64,000 nt of DNA from Sorangium cellulosum So0157-2 (GTDB taxonomy: Bacteria > Myxococcota_A > Polyangia > Polyangiales > Polyangiaceae): positions 2,852,001 through 2,916,000 of the forward strand of contig NC_021658.1 of assembly GCF_000418325.1 (NCBI RefSeq). The letters run 5' to 3'. Positions 25,641 through 34,565 of the stretch are shown piece by piece. Every line of letters starts with the position of its first letter. Position 1 is the stretch's first letter. A program made the position numbers and the translations under genes. Below the pieces are notes generated by a model. The model had not been told where the DNA came from and searched no databases. It saw only the letters and a list, made by a program, of their open reading frames with translations.

Positions 25641-27371
25641 GTGAGCCAACACCACGACGCGCGCGATCCGATCTTCGCCCTCAGCGACGAGTTCGTCGAA
25701 ACCTTCGCCGCACAATGTCCTGCCCACGCCACCCTGGCGGGCATCCCGTGCGACGACGGCGCCTGGAACGACTGGAGCCCGAGCGGCGCCGCGTCCTGGG
25801 CCTCGACCGTCGCGTCCTTCCAGGAGAGGCTCCGGGCGCTGCCGCCCCCGGGTCGCGGGCCGGAGGCGCGGTGGGGCCGCCTCGCACGCCGTGTGATGGC
25901 CGATCACCTGGACGAGCGGCTCGACGATTTCCGTCACGGCGAGCACCTGCGCGACCTCAACAACATCGAGTCGGCGTTCCAGCACCTCCGGGTGGTCTTC
26001 GACCTCATGGACGTGCGCAGCGCGGCCGGCTGGGACGCCATCGCGTCGCGCCTGGAGGGGCTCCCGCGGGCCTTCGACAGCTACCGGGCGTCGCTGGAGG
26101 AGGGGCGCCGAACAGGCCAGGTCGTCGCGCGCCGCCAGGTGCGCGCCGTCGTCGAGCAGGCGCGCTACCAGGTCGGCGAGGCGTCGTTCTTCCTCACGCT
26201 GCCCGTCGCCTACGAGGCGTCCGGCTGCGCCACGGACGCCGGCCGCGCGCGCCTCGCCGCCGGCGTCGAGCGGGCGCGCGCCGCGTTCGGCGCGTTCGCC
26301 GACTATCTGGAGCAGACGTACCTGCCGAGCGCGCGCGCCGCGGACGCCGTGGGCGAGGAGCGTTATCTGCGCATGGCGCGACGCTTCCTCGGCGCGACCA
26401 TCGATCCGATCGAGACCTACGCCTGGGGGTGGTCCGAGGTGCACGACATCGAGGCCCGGATGGCGCGCCTCGCCGGCGAGATCCTCCCCGGCGCGTCGCT
26501 GCCCGACGTGATCGAGCTGCTCATGACCGATCCCGCCCGCTGCGCGCACGGCGCCGACGAGTTTCTCCGCCTCATGTCCGAGCGCCAGCGAAAGGCGCTC
26601 GCCGAGCTCGACGGCGTGCATTTCGACATCCCCGAGCCGATCCGCCGCATCGAGGTGAAGCTCGCGCCGCCGGGCGGCGCGCTCGGCGCGTACTACATGC
26701 CCCCGAGCGACGGCTTCAAGCGGCCCGGCACCGTCTGGTACGCCGCCGGCGACAGGCAGCAGTTCCCGCTCTACGAGGAGATCACCACGGCGTACCACGA
26801 GGGATTCCCCGGCCATCACCTGCAGTGCGCGCTCCAGGTGCACCTCGAGGACCGGCTGAGCCGGCTCCACCGCTTCCTGGTGACGTGCTCCGGCTTCGCC
26901 GAGGGGTGGGCGCTCTACGCCGAGCAGCTGATGTACGAGCTCGGCTACTTCGAGCGCCCCGACTACGTGCTCGGGATGCTCGCGGGCAAGCTCGTGCGCG
27001 CCTACCGCATCGTCCTCGACATCGGCATGCACCTCGATCTGCCGATCCCCCAGCACGCCCCGCTCCACGCCGGGGAGCCGTGGAGTTACGAGACCGCGGT
27101 CGAGTACCTCCACCGCCGCGCCTTCCTCACGCTGGATCACGCGCACAGCGAGGCGACGCGCTACCTCGGCTGGCCGGGGCAGGCGATCTCGTACAAGGTC
27201 GGCGAGCGGGTCGTCCTGGAGCTGCGCGAGGAGCTGCGGCGCCTGCAGGGCGAGGCGTTCGATCTGAAGGCGTTCCACGCCAAGGTGATCGGCTCGGGCT
27301 CGGTCGGGCTCGACCACCTGCGCGAGATCGTCCTCGAGGGCGCGGGCGCGGAGGACGGCGCGCTGCGCTGA
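25641..27371 (+). CDS. DUF885 family protein, probable zinc metallopeptidase
   Basis: 576 residues from GTG 25641 (an upstream GTG at 25599 would add 14). No signal peptide, so probably cytoplasmic. The C-terminal half has the family's metal-site motif: YHEGFPGHHLQ (HExxxxH-like) near residue 390 and, downstream, the glutamate-bearing FAEGWALYAEQLMYELGYF. DUF885 proteins are distantly related to M3/M32-type peptidases; specificity is unknown. It is divergent from the DegP-like gene with 114 bp between starts. Confidence 0.82.
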   Translation: MSQHHDARDPIFALSDEFVETFAAQCPAHATLAGIPCDDGAWNDWSPSGAASWASTVASFQERLRALPPPGRGPEARWGRLARRVMADHLDERLDDFRHGEHLRDLNNIESAFQHLRVVFDLMDVRSAAGWDAIASRLEGLPRAFDSYRASLEEGRRTGQVVARRQVRAVVEQARYQVGEASFFLTLPVAYEASGCATDAGRARLAAGVERARAAFGAFADYLEQTYLPSARAADAVGEERYLRMARRFLGATIDPIETYAWGWSEVHDIEARMARLAGEILPGASLPDVIELLMTDPARCAHGADEFLRLMSERQRKALAELDGVHFDIPEPIRRIEVKLAPPGGALGAYYMPPSDGFKRPGTVWYAAGDRQQFPLYEEITTAYHEGFPGHHLQCALQVHLEDRLSRLHRFLVTCSGFAEGWALYAEQLMYELGYFERPDYVLGMLAGKLVRAYRIVLDIGMHLDLPIPQHAPLHAGEPWSYETAVEYLHRRAFLTLDHAHSEATRYLGWPGQAISYKVGERVVLELREELRRLQGEAFDLKAFHAKVIGSGSVGLDHLREIVLEGAGAEDGALR

Positions 27372-27427
27372 GCCGCGCTCGCCTCGATGGGCTCGACGCG
27401 CGGCCGCGCGCGTGCCAATCGACGCGG

Positions 27428-27955
27428 GTGAGCTCTCCCCCGGCGAGCGAGACCCCCGAGGCGCGGCAGAGCGGTTCGGACCTGTGCACCGCGTGCGGCC
27501 TGTGCTGCACGGGGCTGCTCTTCGACGTCGCGCCGCTCGAGGAGCGCGAGCTCCCGCTCGCCGAGAAGCTGCGCCTGCCGCTCGCGTGCAACCAGTACCA
27601 CGACGCCTTCAGGCTGCCGTGCCCGTGCCACCGCGACCGGAAGTGCACCGTCTACGAGACGCGCTTCTCCGTGTGCAGCAGCTATGAGTGCGGCCTGCTC
27701 CGGCGCTGCAACGCGGGCGAGGTGCCGCTCGGCGAGGCGCTCTCCCGCGTCGAGCGCGTGCTCCGCCTGACGGACGCCGTGCGCCGGCGCGTACCCCCGC
27801 TGGAGCCGTCGCGCCCGCTCTGGGACGAGGCCCGCGAGCACCTCCGCCGGCGCGACGCCGAGGACGCGTCGCCGGCGTGGCGCAGCGAGCGGGAGTCGCT
27901 CGTCGCCGCGCTCGCCGAGCTCAGGGCCGCCTGCAGGGAAGGGCTCGATCCGTAG
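27428..27955 (+). CDS. YkgJ-type cysteine cluster protein
   Basis: 175 residues from the GTG at 27428; no better start lies closer to the first Cys motif. The N-terminal part holds CTACGLCC and then the CPCHRDRKCTVYETRFSVC-SSYEC group, the spaced cysteines of the YkgJ/UPF0153 family, thought to bind zinc or an iron-sulfur cluster. The C-terminal 90 residues are helical and charged. No function is established for most members. It starts 56 bp after the DUF885 gene and may be co-transcribed. Confidence 0.78.
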   Translation: MSSPPASETPEARQSGSDLCTACGLCCTGLLFDVAPLEERELPLAEKLRLPLACNQYHDAFRLPCPCHRDRKCTVYETRFSVCSSYECGLLRRCNAGEVPLGEALSRVERVLRLTDAVRRRVPPLEPSRPLWDEAREHLRRRDAEDASPAWRSERESLVAALAELRAACREGLDP

Positions 27956-28204
27956 CGCCGCCGGCGCTGGAGACGCCGCCATTCCAGCGGAGAGCGGGAT
28001 CGGGCTCCCCGGGGCTCGCGCTGGATCGAGCCGCGGATCTGCAGAGTTGCTCCGGGGAGATCTCGCTTTGCCTCGCGCTCGCGAAGAGCGCCGAGACCCG
28101 CGATCGGGATCGCGGCGACTCCCGCGCTGCGCCCCGGTCGAGCGCGGTTCGTCCTCGACTTCGCGCGTCGCGGGCAGGGCCCAGCGAGCTCGTCCGGCCT
28201 CCCG

Positions 28205-28708
28205 GTGGCCAACGCCGCGCCGTATATACGGTCGATGGAACCGAAGATCCGCCGACTGACCAACAAGTATTCCGTCATCACCGCGGTGACGAGCTTCGTC
28301 ACGCAGCCCATTCCCGGCGCAGACGAGCTGATCGTGGTTCCCATCCATTACTACTTTTCCGCGTCGCTGACGTGGGCGCGGGGCGCGCCGCTCCTCAGGG
28401 CTCCGTGGTTTCAGGTGAGCAAGATCATCTGGGGCGGAGCCGCTGTGCGGCTCTTCGCCAACTTCACGCTCGGCCTCGTCCCGGTCGCCGGTCTCTTTTC
28501 CAACGCGATCACCGCCGTCGCGCTGACCGAGCTCCTGGGCCGTTACCTCGACGGTGCGCTGAGCAGCCCGGCGGCGGCTCCCCCGATCTCGCTGAGGGCC
28601 ATCCGAGACGTGGTGGCGGGCTCGCGCCGAGCGAGGAGATCTCGGCGATCGTGGCCCACGATCCGTCGGGCCTTCCAGCGATCTGTCCCCAGACCGACCC
28701 CGGCTTGA
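28205..28708 (+). CDS. DUF697-like small membrane protein (C-terminus uncertain)
   Basis: 167 residues from GTG 28205, or 157 from ATG 28235 (MEPKIRRLTNKYSVI). The segment ITAVTSFVTQPIPGADELIVVPIHYYF followed by NFTLGLVPVAGLFSNAITAVALTELLGRYL resembles the DUF697/YcjF membrane-associated domain. From about base 28615 the frame used here loses its G/C third-position bias, while frame 1 (LAPSEEISAIVAHDPSGLPAI, to the stop at 28795-28797) gains it. A one-base loss near 28620 is therefore likely and the true protein may end at 28797. The palindrome CCGTATATACGG (28220-28231) sits at the start. Confidence 0.55.
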   Translation: MANAAPYIRSMEPKIRRLTNKYSVITAVTSFVTQPIPGADELIVVPIHYYFSASLTWARGAPLLRAPWFQVSKIIWGGAAVRLFANFTLGLVPVAGLFSNAITAVALTELLGRYLDGALSSPAAAPPISLRAIRDVVAGSRRARRSRRSWPTIRRAFQRSVPRPTPA

Positions 28709-28807
28709 GCCGCCAGCGCCCCCGGCGCGGGCCGCCGCGGCCTCTGCGTCTGCGCGCGGGGCGGTCTCTCCTGGCGATCGCCGCCCAGATCGAATAGATC
28801 CCCGGCC

Positions 28808-29951
28808 ATGCTCTCCGAGACCCGCGAGAAAGTCCTGGACATCAAACGGCGCTTTGAGGCGCTAAGGGGGCATCTTTGACGTCCCTAAGCTCGAACGGAT
28901 GCTCCAGGACCTGACCCAGACGACGCTGTCGTCCGGGTTCTGGAACGATCAGGAAAAAGCCCAAGCCGTCCTCCGCAAGCGCGCCCAGGTCGAGGCGAAG
29001 CTCGAGATGGCGCAGAAGCTCGGCCGCGAGATCGAGGATCTCGCGGAGTACCTCGAGCTCGGCGCCGCCGAGGGCGACGAGGGCGTCATCGCCGACGCCG
29101 ACGCGCAGGCCGACGCCATCGCCGCGCGCCTGCGCAAGGCCGAGCTCGATCGCATGCTGTCCGGCCCCGCCGACCGCGGCAACGCCATCGTCAGCATCCA
29201 CCCGGGCGCCGGCGGCACCGACGCGAAGGACTGGGCGTCCATGCTCCTCCGCATGTACCTGCGCTTCTGCGAGCGCCGGGGCTACAAGACGGAGATCATC
29301 GACTACCAGGACGGCGACGAGGCCGGCATCGACGCCGTGACCTTCACGGTGACCGGCGACGCCGCCTACGGGTACCTGCGCTCCGAGGCAGGGGTCCATC
29401 GCCTGGTGCGGATGAGCCCGTTCAACGCGGATCATACGCGCCAGACCGCGTTCGCCGCCGTCGAGATCACCCCGGACAGCGACGACGAGATCAACATCCA
29501 GGTCAACGAGAAGGACATCGAGATCACGACGATGCGCGCCGGCGGCAAGGGCGGGCAGAACGTGAACAAGGTGGAGACCGCCGTTCGCCTGCGCCACCTT
29601 CCGACCGGCCTCAACATCGTGTGCCGCGCCGAGCGCAGCCAGCACCAGAACCGCGCGATGGCGATGAAGGTCCTCAAGGCGAAGCTGTACGAGATGGAGC
29701 TCCAGAAGCGGGAGGCCGAGGTCCAGGCCTACAACGCCGCGAAGAGCGCCATCAACTTCGGCAGCCAAATCAGGAATTACGTCCTCGCGCCCTACCGGCT
29801 CGTCAAGGACGTCCGCACCTCCACCGAGGCCACCGACGTGGACGCCGTCCTCGACGGCGATCTCGAGGGCTTCATCGAGGCCTATCTGCTCGCCGCGGCC
29901 GGCGGCTCGCTCAGGAAGGGCGGCTCGGTCGCGGAGGACGACGCTCCGTGA
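28808..29951 (+). CDS. prfB: Peptide chain release factor 2, expressed by programmed +1 frameshift
   Basis: The first 23 codons (28808-28876) end at an in-frame TGA (28877-28879). Reading resumes one base later at GAC 28878 and runs to 29951, for a 380-residue product. RF2 hallmarks are present: the SPF recognition tripeptide ([12 protein letters not shown]) for UGA/UAA and GGQ in [14 protein letters not shown], which triggers peptidyl-tRNA hydrolysis. The slippery site is the canonical one, so RF2 controls its own level: low RF2 stalls at UGA and promotes the shift. lysS overlaps its stop by 4 bases. Confidence 0.97.
28865..28880 (+). promoter_or_regulatory. prfB programmed +1 frameshift site
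   Basis: AGGGGG (28865-28870) acts as an internal Shine-Dalgarno three bases before CTT-TGA-C (28874-28880). The peptidyl-tRNA(Leu) slips from CUU to UUU, and GAC is read next. Sequence and spacing match the E. coli prfB site. Confidence 0.97.
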
Positions 29952-31669
29952 GCCAGCAAAAAGACCGACCGAACGACAAGAAGAGCGAGCGGCTAGCGAA
30001 GGAGGCCGCCGAGGCCGCGCGCGCCGAGGAGACGCTGATCGCCACCCGCAAGGCGAAGGCGGCCCGCCTCCGCGCCCGCGGCGAGAACCCGTTCGCCAAC
30101 GACGTCACGACGGGCGAGCCGCTCACCGAGCTCGCCGCCGTCCGCGCCCGCTTCGACGGGGCGCGGGCCGCGGCCGAGCCCCGGCCGGAGGGCGCGGCGC
30201 CGGACCGGCCCGCCGCGCCGACGGTGGATCGCTACGACCCGGCGCGCGTCGAGCCGATCCCGTTCCGCGTCGCGGGCCGGGTCCTCTTCGTGCGCTCGTT
30301 CGGCGGCGTCACCTTCGTGCGGCTGCGCGACCGGACCGGCGAGCTCCAGCTCTACTGCGAGCAGGGGGGCCTCGCCGATTTCGAGCGGCTGGAGGACATC
30401 GATCTCGGCGATTTCGTCGAGGCCCACGGCGTCGCGATGGCCACGCAGAAGGGGGAGCTCTCGATCCGCGCGGAGCGCCTCCGGCTGCTCACGAAGGCCT
30501 ACCGCCCGCTGCCGACCAAGACGAGCTTCAAGGACGTCGAGTCGCGCTACCGCATGCGGTACGTCGACCTCGTGGCCAACCCGCACGTGGCCGGGGTCTT
30601 CCGCGCCCGCAGCGCGATCGTCGCGGCGCTGCGCGAGTTCCTCGACGCGCGCGGCTTCCTCGAGGTCGAGACCCCGACGATGCACACGCTCGTCGGCGGC
30701 GCGGCCGCGAAGCCGTTCAAGACCCACCACAACGCGCTCGATCTCGAGCTCTTCATGCGCATCGCGCCCGAGCTCTTCCTGAAGCGGCTCGTGGTCGGCG
30801 GCTTCGAGCGCGTCTACGAGATCGCGCGCTGCTACCGGAACGAGGGGCTGTCGACGCGGCACAACCCCGAGTTCACGATGCTCGAGTACTACCAGGCGTA
30901 CGCGACGTACGAGACCCTGATGGACGCGACCGAGGCGATGCTCCGCCACGTCGACGCCCGCCTCGCCGAGCGCCTCCCGGCCGAGCACGCGGCCTGGGCC
31001 TCCCAGCGCGCGTTCTCGCTCGAGCGCTTCGCGCGCGTCCCCATGGCCGAGGGGCTCGCCCGCGCCCTGGAAAAGGCGGGGCTCCCCGCCGACGTCCCGC
31101 AGCGCGTCGCCGCGGACGACGCGCCGATCAAGGAGTGGGCGAAGGCCGCCAAGGCGAGCGGGCGCGAGATCGACTGGACGAACTTCCGCGCGGGCGCGAA
31201 GAAGTGCGAGTCGCCCGGCGAGCTCGTCTTCTGCGCCTACGAGTACGTGGTCGAGCCGTTCCTCACGAAGGACTACCGCACCGAGGCGGGCGACAAGAGC
31301 GTCCCCGTCTTCATCATCGACTATCCCTTCGAGGTCTCCCCGCTCGCGCGCAAGAAGGACAGCGATCCCTCGCTGGTCGACCGCTTCGAGCTCTTCATCG
31401 AGGGCCGCGAGCTCTGCAACGCCTTCAGCGAGCTCAACGACCCCGAGGACCAGGACGCGCGCTTCCGCGCGCAGGTCGCCAAGAAGTCGCGGGGCGAGGA
31501 GGAGACGATGGATTACGACGCCGACTACGTCCGCGCCTTGGAGCACGGCCTCCCGCCGACGGCGGGCTTCGGCATGGGGATCGATCGCCTGACGATGCTC
31601 CTCACCGGCGCGACATCCATCCGCGACGTCATCCTGTTCCCCCTCCTGCGCCCCGAGACCGACGCGTGA
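29948..31669 (+). CDS. lysS: Lysyl-tRNA synthetase, class II
   Basis: 573 residues, GTG start at 29948 overlapping the prfB stop (GTGA). The N-terminal 50 residues are a Lys/Ala/Glu-rich helix, followed by the OB-fold anticodon-binding domain ([21 protein letters not shown]). Class II motif 2 is seen in [27 protein letters not shown] (split across residues about 295-325) and motif 3 in [14 protein letters not shown] near the C-terminus. It charges tRNA(Lys). The prfB-lysS pairing is also known from E. coli. Stop overlaps the permease start by 4 bases (GTGA). Confidence 0.95.
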   Translation: MSQQKDRPNDKKSERLAKEAAEAARAEETLIATRKAKAARLRARGENPFANDVTTGEPLTELAAVRARFDGARAAAEPRPEGAAPDRPAAPTVDRYDPARVEPIPFRVAGRVLFVRSFGGVTFVRLRDRTGELQLYCEQGGLADFERLEDIDLGDFVEAHGVAMATQKGELSIRAERLRLLTKAYRPLPTKTSFKDVESRYRMRYVDLVANPHVAGVFRARSAIVAALREFLDARGFLEVETPTMHTLVGGAAAKPFKTHHNALDLELFMRIAPELFLKRLVVGGFERVYEIARCYRNEGLSTRHNPEFTMLEYYQAYATYETLMDATEAMLRHVDARLAERLPAEHAAWASQRAFSLERFARVPMAEGLARALEKAGLPADVPQRVAADDAPIKEWAKAAKASGREIDWTNFRAGAKKCESPGELVFCAYEYVVEPFLTKDYRTEAGDKSVPVFIIDYPFEVSPLARKKDSDPSLVDRFELFIEGRELCNAFSELNDPEDQDARFRAQVAKKSRGEEETMDYDADYVRALEHGLPPTAGFGMGIDRLTMLLTGATSIRDVILFPLLRPETDA

Positions 31670-33822
31670 TCGAGCTCTCTCGATCCCTGCAGGCGGCGCT
31701 CCTCGCCGCCGTCGCGCTGGGTGTCCTCCTGCTCGCCTGGCGCGGCTACACCCGCTTCGACAAGAAGGGCGAGCTGGAGCCGCGGCGCCCCGTCGTCGCG
31801 CGCGTCGGGCTCGTGCTCGCGCTCGCGGGCGGCGGCCTGCTTGCGCTCGCGCTCCTCACGTCCGGCGGGGGAGCGAAGGCCCTCGGGCTCGTCGGCGTGG
31901 TCGTCGCCAGCAACCCCGAGATGATCGGCGGCGCCCTCGGCGCGCTGGCCGGGACGGGCGTCGGCTTGCTGCTCGTCACCGCGACGGGCCTCGGCTGGCG
32001 GGTGTTCGGCGCGCGAGGGCCCAAGGTCCGCGCGTTCGTCAGGGCGCTGGGCGTGATCTGCCTCGTGGCCGCGCTCGCGGTGGCCGTCGTGTGGCTCGCG
32101 GTCCTGCCGCTCCATCCGACCCTGAAGTGGCTCCTCGCGGGCGTCCTGATCGCCGCGGGCGTGGGCTACGCGATCGCCGGGACCCGCCCCGTCCGCAAGG
32201 GGCTCTACCGCGCGCTCGGCTGGTGGTGGGGCGCGCTCGTGGGCGTGACGTTCGGCGTCACCGCGGCGCTCACGGCCAGGATGCCCGTCGGGCGGTTCGC
32301 GGCGCACAACACCACCGATCAGATCATCCGCTTCGCCGCGCTCGTCTCCAGCACGGTCTTCCTGTTCTTCGTGCTGTCGGCGCTCCTGCCGCTCGCCCTC
32401 GACGCCCTCGAGCGCCGGAGCTTCGTGCCCCACGTGGGCGCGCGCCACGTGCGCGCCTCGAAGAGCGGCTTTCTCACGGTCATCTCGGTCCTGTCGATGG
32501 CCGGGGTCGCCGTCAGCTCGTGCTCGCTGTGCTCGGTCACGAGCATCATGGGCGGCTTCGGCGCCGACCTGAAGCGCAAGATCCTCGGCAACAACGCGCA
32601 CATGGTCGTCGACGCCACCCGCCCCGGCGGCTTCGGCGACTGGGACGACAAGCTCACCAAGGTGCGCGTCGCGCTCGCGCCGTACGGGGGCGCGGCGACG
32701 CCGGTCGCGGCCGGCGAGGCGATGGGCTCCAGCGCCTCGAACACCGCCGGCGCCATCGTCCGCGGCATCGATCCGGACACGATCGGGCAGGTCATCGATC
32801 TCCAGAAGAACATCGAGGTCGGCAGCTTCGACTACCTGCGCGATCCCGAGAAGCTGACGAGCCTGCCGCCGGAGGAGATCATCGGCCGGGGCCCGGGTGG
32901 GGAGCCGTACTTCAAGGGGCCGGACTTCCGCCAGCCGCCGGACGTGGACCCGTCGGTGCGCGAGTACCTGAAGCGGCAGACGCGCGTGTACCCGGGCGTC
33001 GTCATCGGCCGCGAGCTCGCGAAGTCGCTCCACGTGCTCGTCGGGGACGAGGTGACGCTGCTCTCGCCGGTGGGCGAGCTCGGTCCCACCGGCGTGATGC
33101 CGCGCTCCCGCAGGTTCCGCGTCGCGGCGATCTTCTACAGCGGCATGTACGAGTACGACGTCTCGCACGCGTACGTCTTGCTGGACGAGGCGCAGAAGTT
33201 CTTCGGCCTGGAGGACAAGATCACGCACATCGACATCCGGATCCCGGATCCCGAGCGGGTGCAGGACGTCCGCCCGGCCGTCGAGGCGGCGGTCGCCGCG
33301 AGCGCCGCGCTCGACGAGGCGCCGGAGGGCGGCAAGCCGCCCCAAAAGCTCCGCGTCCGCGACTGGGTCGAGAGCAACAAGAGCCTCTTCAGCGCGCTCA
33401 AGCTGGAGAAGATCGCGACGTTCATCATCCTGTCCATCGCCATCGCGGTCGCGAGCTTCTGCATCGTCTGCACGCTGCTCCTCATGGTGACGGAGAAGGG
33501 CAAGGAGATCGCCGTCCTGAAGGCGCTCGGGGCCTCGGACAGCGCGGTGATGCGCGTGTTCATGCTCGAGGGCGTCATCATCGGCGCCATCGGCACCGTC
33601 TACGGTGTCGGCACCGCGCTGGCGGTCTGCACGGGCCTGTCCTGGTTCGGCGTCCGGCTCGATCCGGACGTCTATTACATCGACCGGCTGCCCGTGAACG
33701 TGAACGGCTCCGACTATGCGATAGTCGCGGTGGCGGCGCTGCTCATCTGCACGATCGCCACCCTCTACCCGGCCCGCGCCGCCTCGAAGCTCTCTCCGGT
33801 CGACGGGCTCCGCTACGAGTAA
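31666..33822 (+). CDS. LolC/E-type lipoprotein-releasing ABC permease with large N-terminal membrane extension
   Basis: 718 residues, GTG start inside the lysS stop. Residues from about 250 onward are a normal LolC/LolE permease: RSFVPHVGARHVRASKSGFL leads into TM1, a large periplasmic MacB-like domain with NNAHMVVDA follows, then three C-terminal membrane segments with the FtsX core (TEKGKEIAVLKALGASDSAV). Ordinary LolC/E is about 400 residues. Here another 250 residues, with roughly seven predicted hydrophobic helices, precede it. With the ATPase encoded 8 bp downstream it should extract lipoproteins from the inner membrane. Only one permease is present, suggesting a homodimer (LolF-like logic). 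Confidence 0.87.
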   Translation: MIELSRSLQAALLAAVALGVLLLAWRGYTRFDKKGELEPRRPVVARVGLVLALAGGGLLALALLTSGGGAKALGLVGVVVASNPEMIGGALGALAGTGVGLLLVTATGLGWRVFGARGPKVRAFVRALGVICLVAALAVAVVWLAVLPLHPTLKWLLAGVLIAAGVGYAIAGTRPVRKGLYRALGWWWGALVGVTFGVTAALTARMPVGRFAAHNTTDQIIRFAALVSSTVFLFFVLSALLPLALDALERRSFVPHVGARHVRASKSGFLTVISVLSMAGVAVSSCSLCSVTSIMGGFGADLKRKILGNNAHMVVDATRPGGFGDWDDKLTKVRVALAPYGGAATPVAAGEAMGSSASNTAGAIVRGIDPDTIGQVIDLQKNIEVGSFDYLRDPEKLTSLPPEEIIGRGPGGEPYFKGPDFRQPPDVDPSVREYLKRQTRVYPGVVIGRELAKSLHVLVGDEVTLLSPVGELGPTGVMPRSRRFRVAAIFYSGMYEYDVSHAYVLLDEAQKFFGLEDKITHIDIRIPDPERVQDVRPAVEAAVAASAALDEAPEGGKPPQKLRVRDWVESNKSLFSALKLEKIATFIILSIAIAVASFCIVCTLLLMVTEKGKEIAVLKALGASDSAVMRVFMLEGVIIGAIGTVYGVGTALAVCTGLSWFGVRLDPDVYYIDRLPVNVNGSDYAIVAVAALLICTIATLYPARAASKLSPVDGLRYE

Positions 33823-33830
33823 ACCCCTCC

Positions 33831-34565
33831 ATGTCCACTCCGCTCGTCGTCGTCGAAGATCTCCGCAAGACGTTCGTTCACATGGGGCGCGAGCTCCACG
33901 TGCTCTGCGGCATCGATATCGTGATCAACCAGGGCGAGGTCGTGGCGTTCGTGGGCCCCTCGGGGGCCGGCAAGAGCACGTTCCTCCACTGCATCGGCAC
34001 GCTGGACCTCCCGACGAGCGGCCGCATCCGCCTCGGCAGCGACGAGCTCACCGGCATGCCGAGCTCGCGGCTCGCGGCGATCCGGAACCGGATGATCGGC
34101 TTCGTCTTCCAGTTCCACCACCTGCTCCCCGAGTTCAACGCGGTCGAGAACGTGATGATGCCGGGCCTCATCCAGGGGAAGACCCGCCGCGAGATGGAGC
34201 CGATCGCGCGCGCGCTGCTCGCCGAGGTCGGGCTCGCCGCGCGCGCGACGCACCGGCCGGGCGAGCTGTCGGGCGGCGAGCAGCAGCGGGTGGCCCTGGC
34301 GCGCGCGCTCGTCCTGTCGCCGAAGCTGCTCCTCGCCGACGAGCCGACCGGGAACCTCGATACCGCGACGAGCGACTCGATCCACCAGCTGTTCTTCGAG
34401 ATGAACCGCAAGCACGGCACCACGGTCGTCGTGGTGACGCACAACCTCAGCTTCGCCGAGTCGATGCCGCGCGTGGTGACGATGCGCGACGGGGCCGTCG
34501 AGAGCGACCGCATCGGCAACGAGCGCGCCGCGGCCGCCGGGTACCGCGGCGGCTCAGCCGGATAG
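33831..34565 (+). CDS. lolD: Lipoprotein-releasing ABC transporter ATP-binding protein
   Basis: 244 residues. Walker A is GPSGAGKST, the signature is LSGGEQQRVALARAL, Walker B is LLLADEPTGNLD, and the switch His is VVVVTHN. LIGFVFQ-like text here reads MIGFVFQFHHLLPEFNAVENV, characteristic of the LolD/MacB class. It powers the LolC/E-like permease encoded upstream. The last 12 bases overlap the convergent GMC oxidoreductase gene. Confidence 0.93.
   Translation: MSTPLVVVEDLRKTFVHMGRELHVLCGIDIVINQGEVVAFVGPSGAGKSTFLHCIGTLDLPTSGRIRLGSDELTGMPSSRLAAIRNRMIGFVFQFHHLLPEFNAVENVMMPGLIQGKTRREMEPIARALLAEVGLAARATHRPGELSGGEQQRVALARALVLSPKLLLADEPTGNLDTATSDSIHQLFFEMNRKHGTTVVVVTHNLSFAESMPRVVTMRDGAVESDRIGNERAAAAGYRGGSAG

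Noticed and set aside
28047..28259. Short open frames between the YkgJ-type gene and the DUF697-like gene
   Set aside because: Arg/Ser-rich shadows with no start context or domain.
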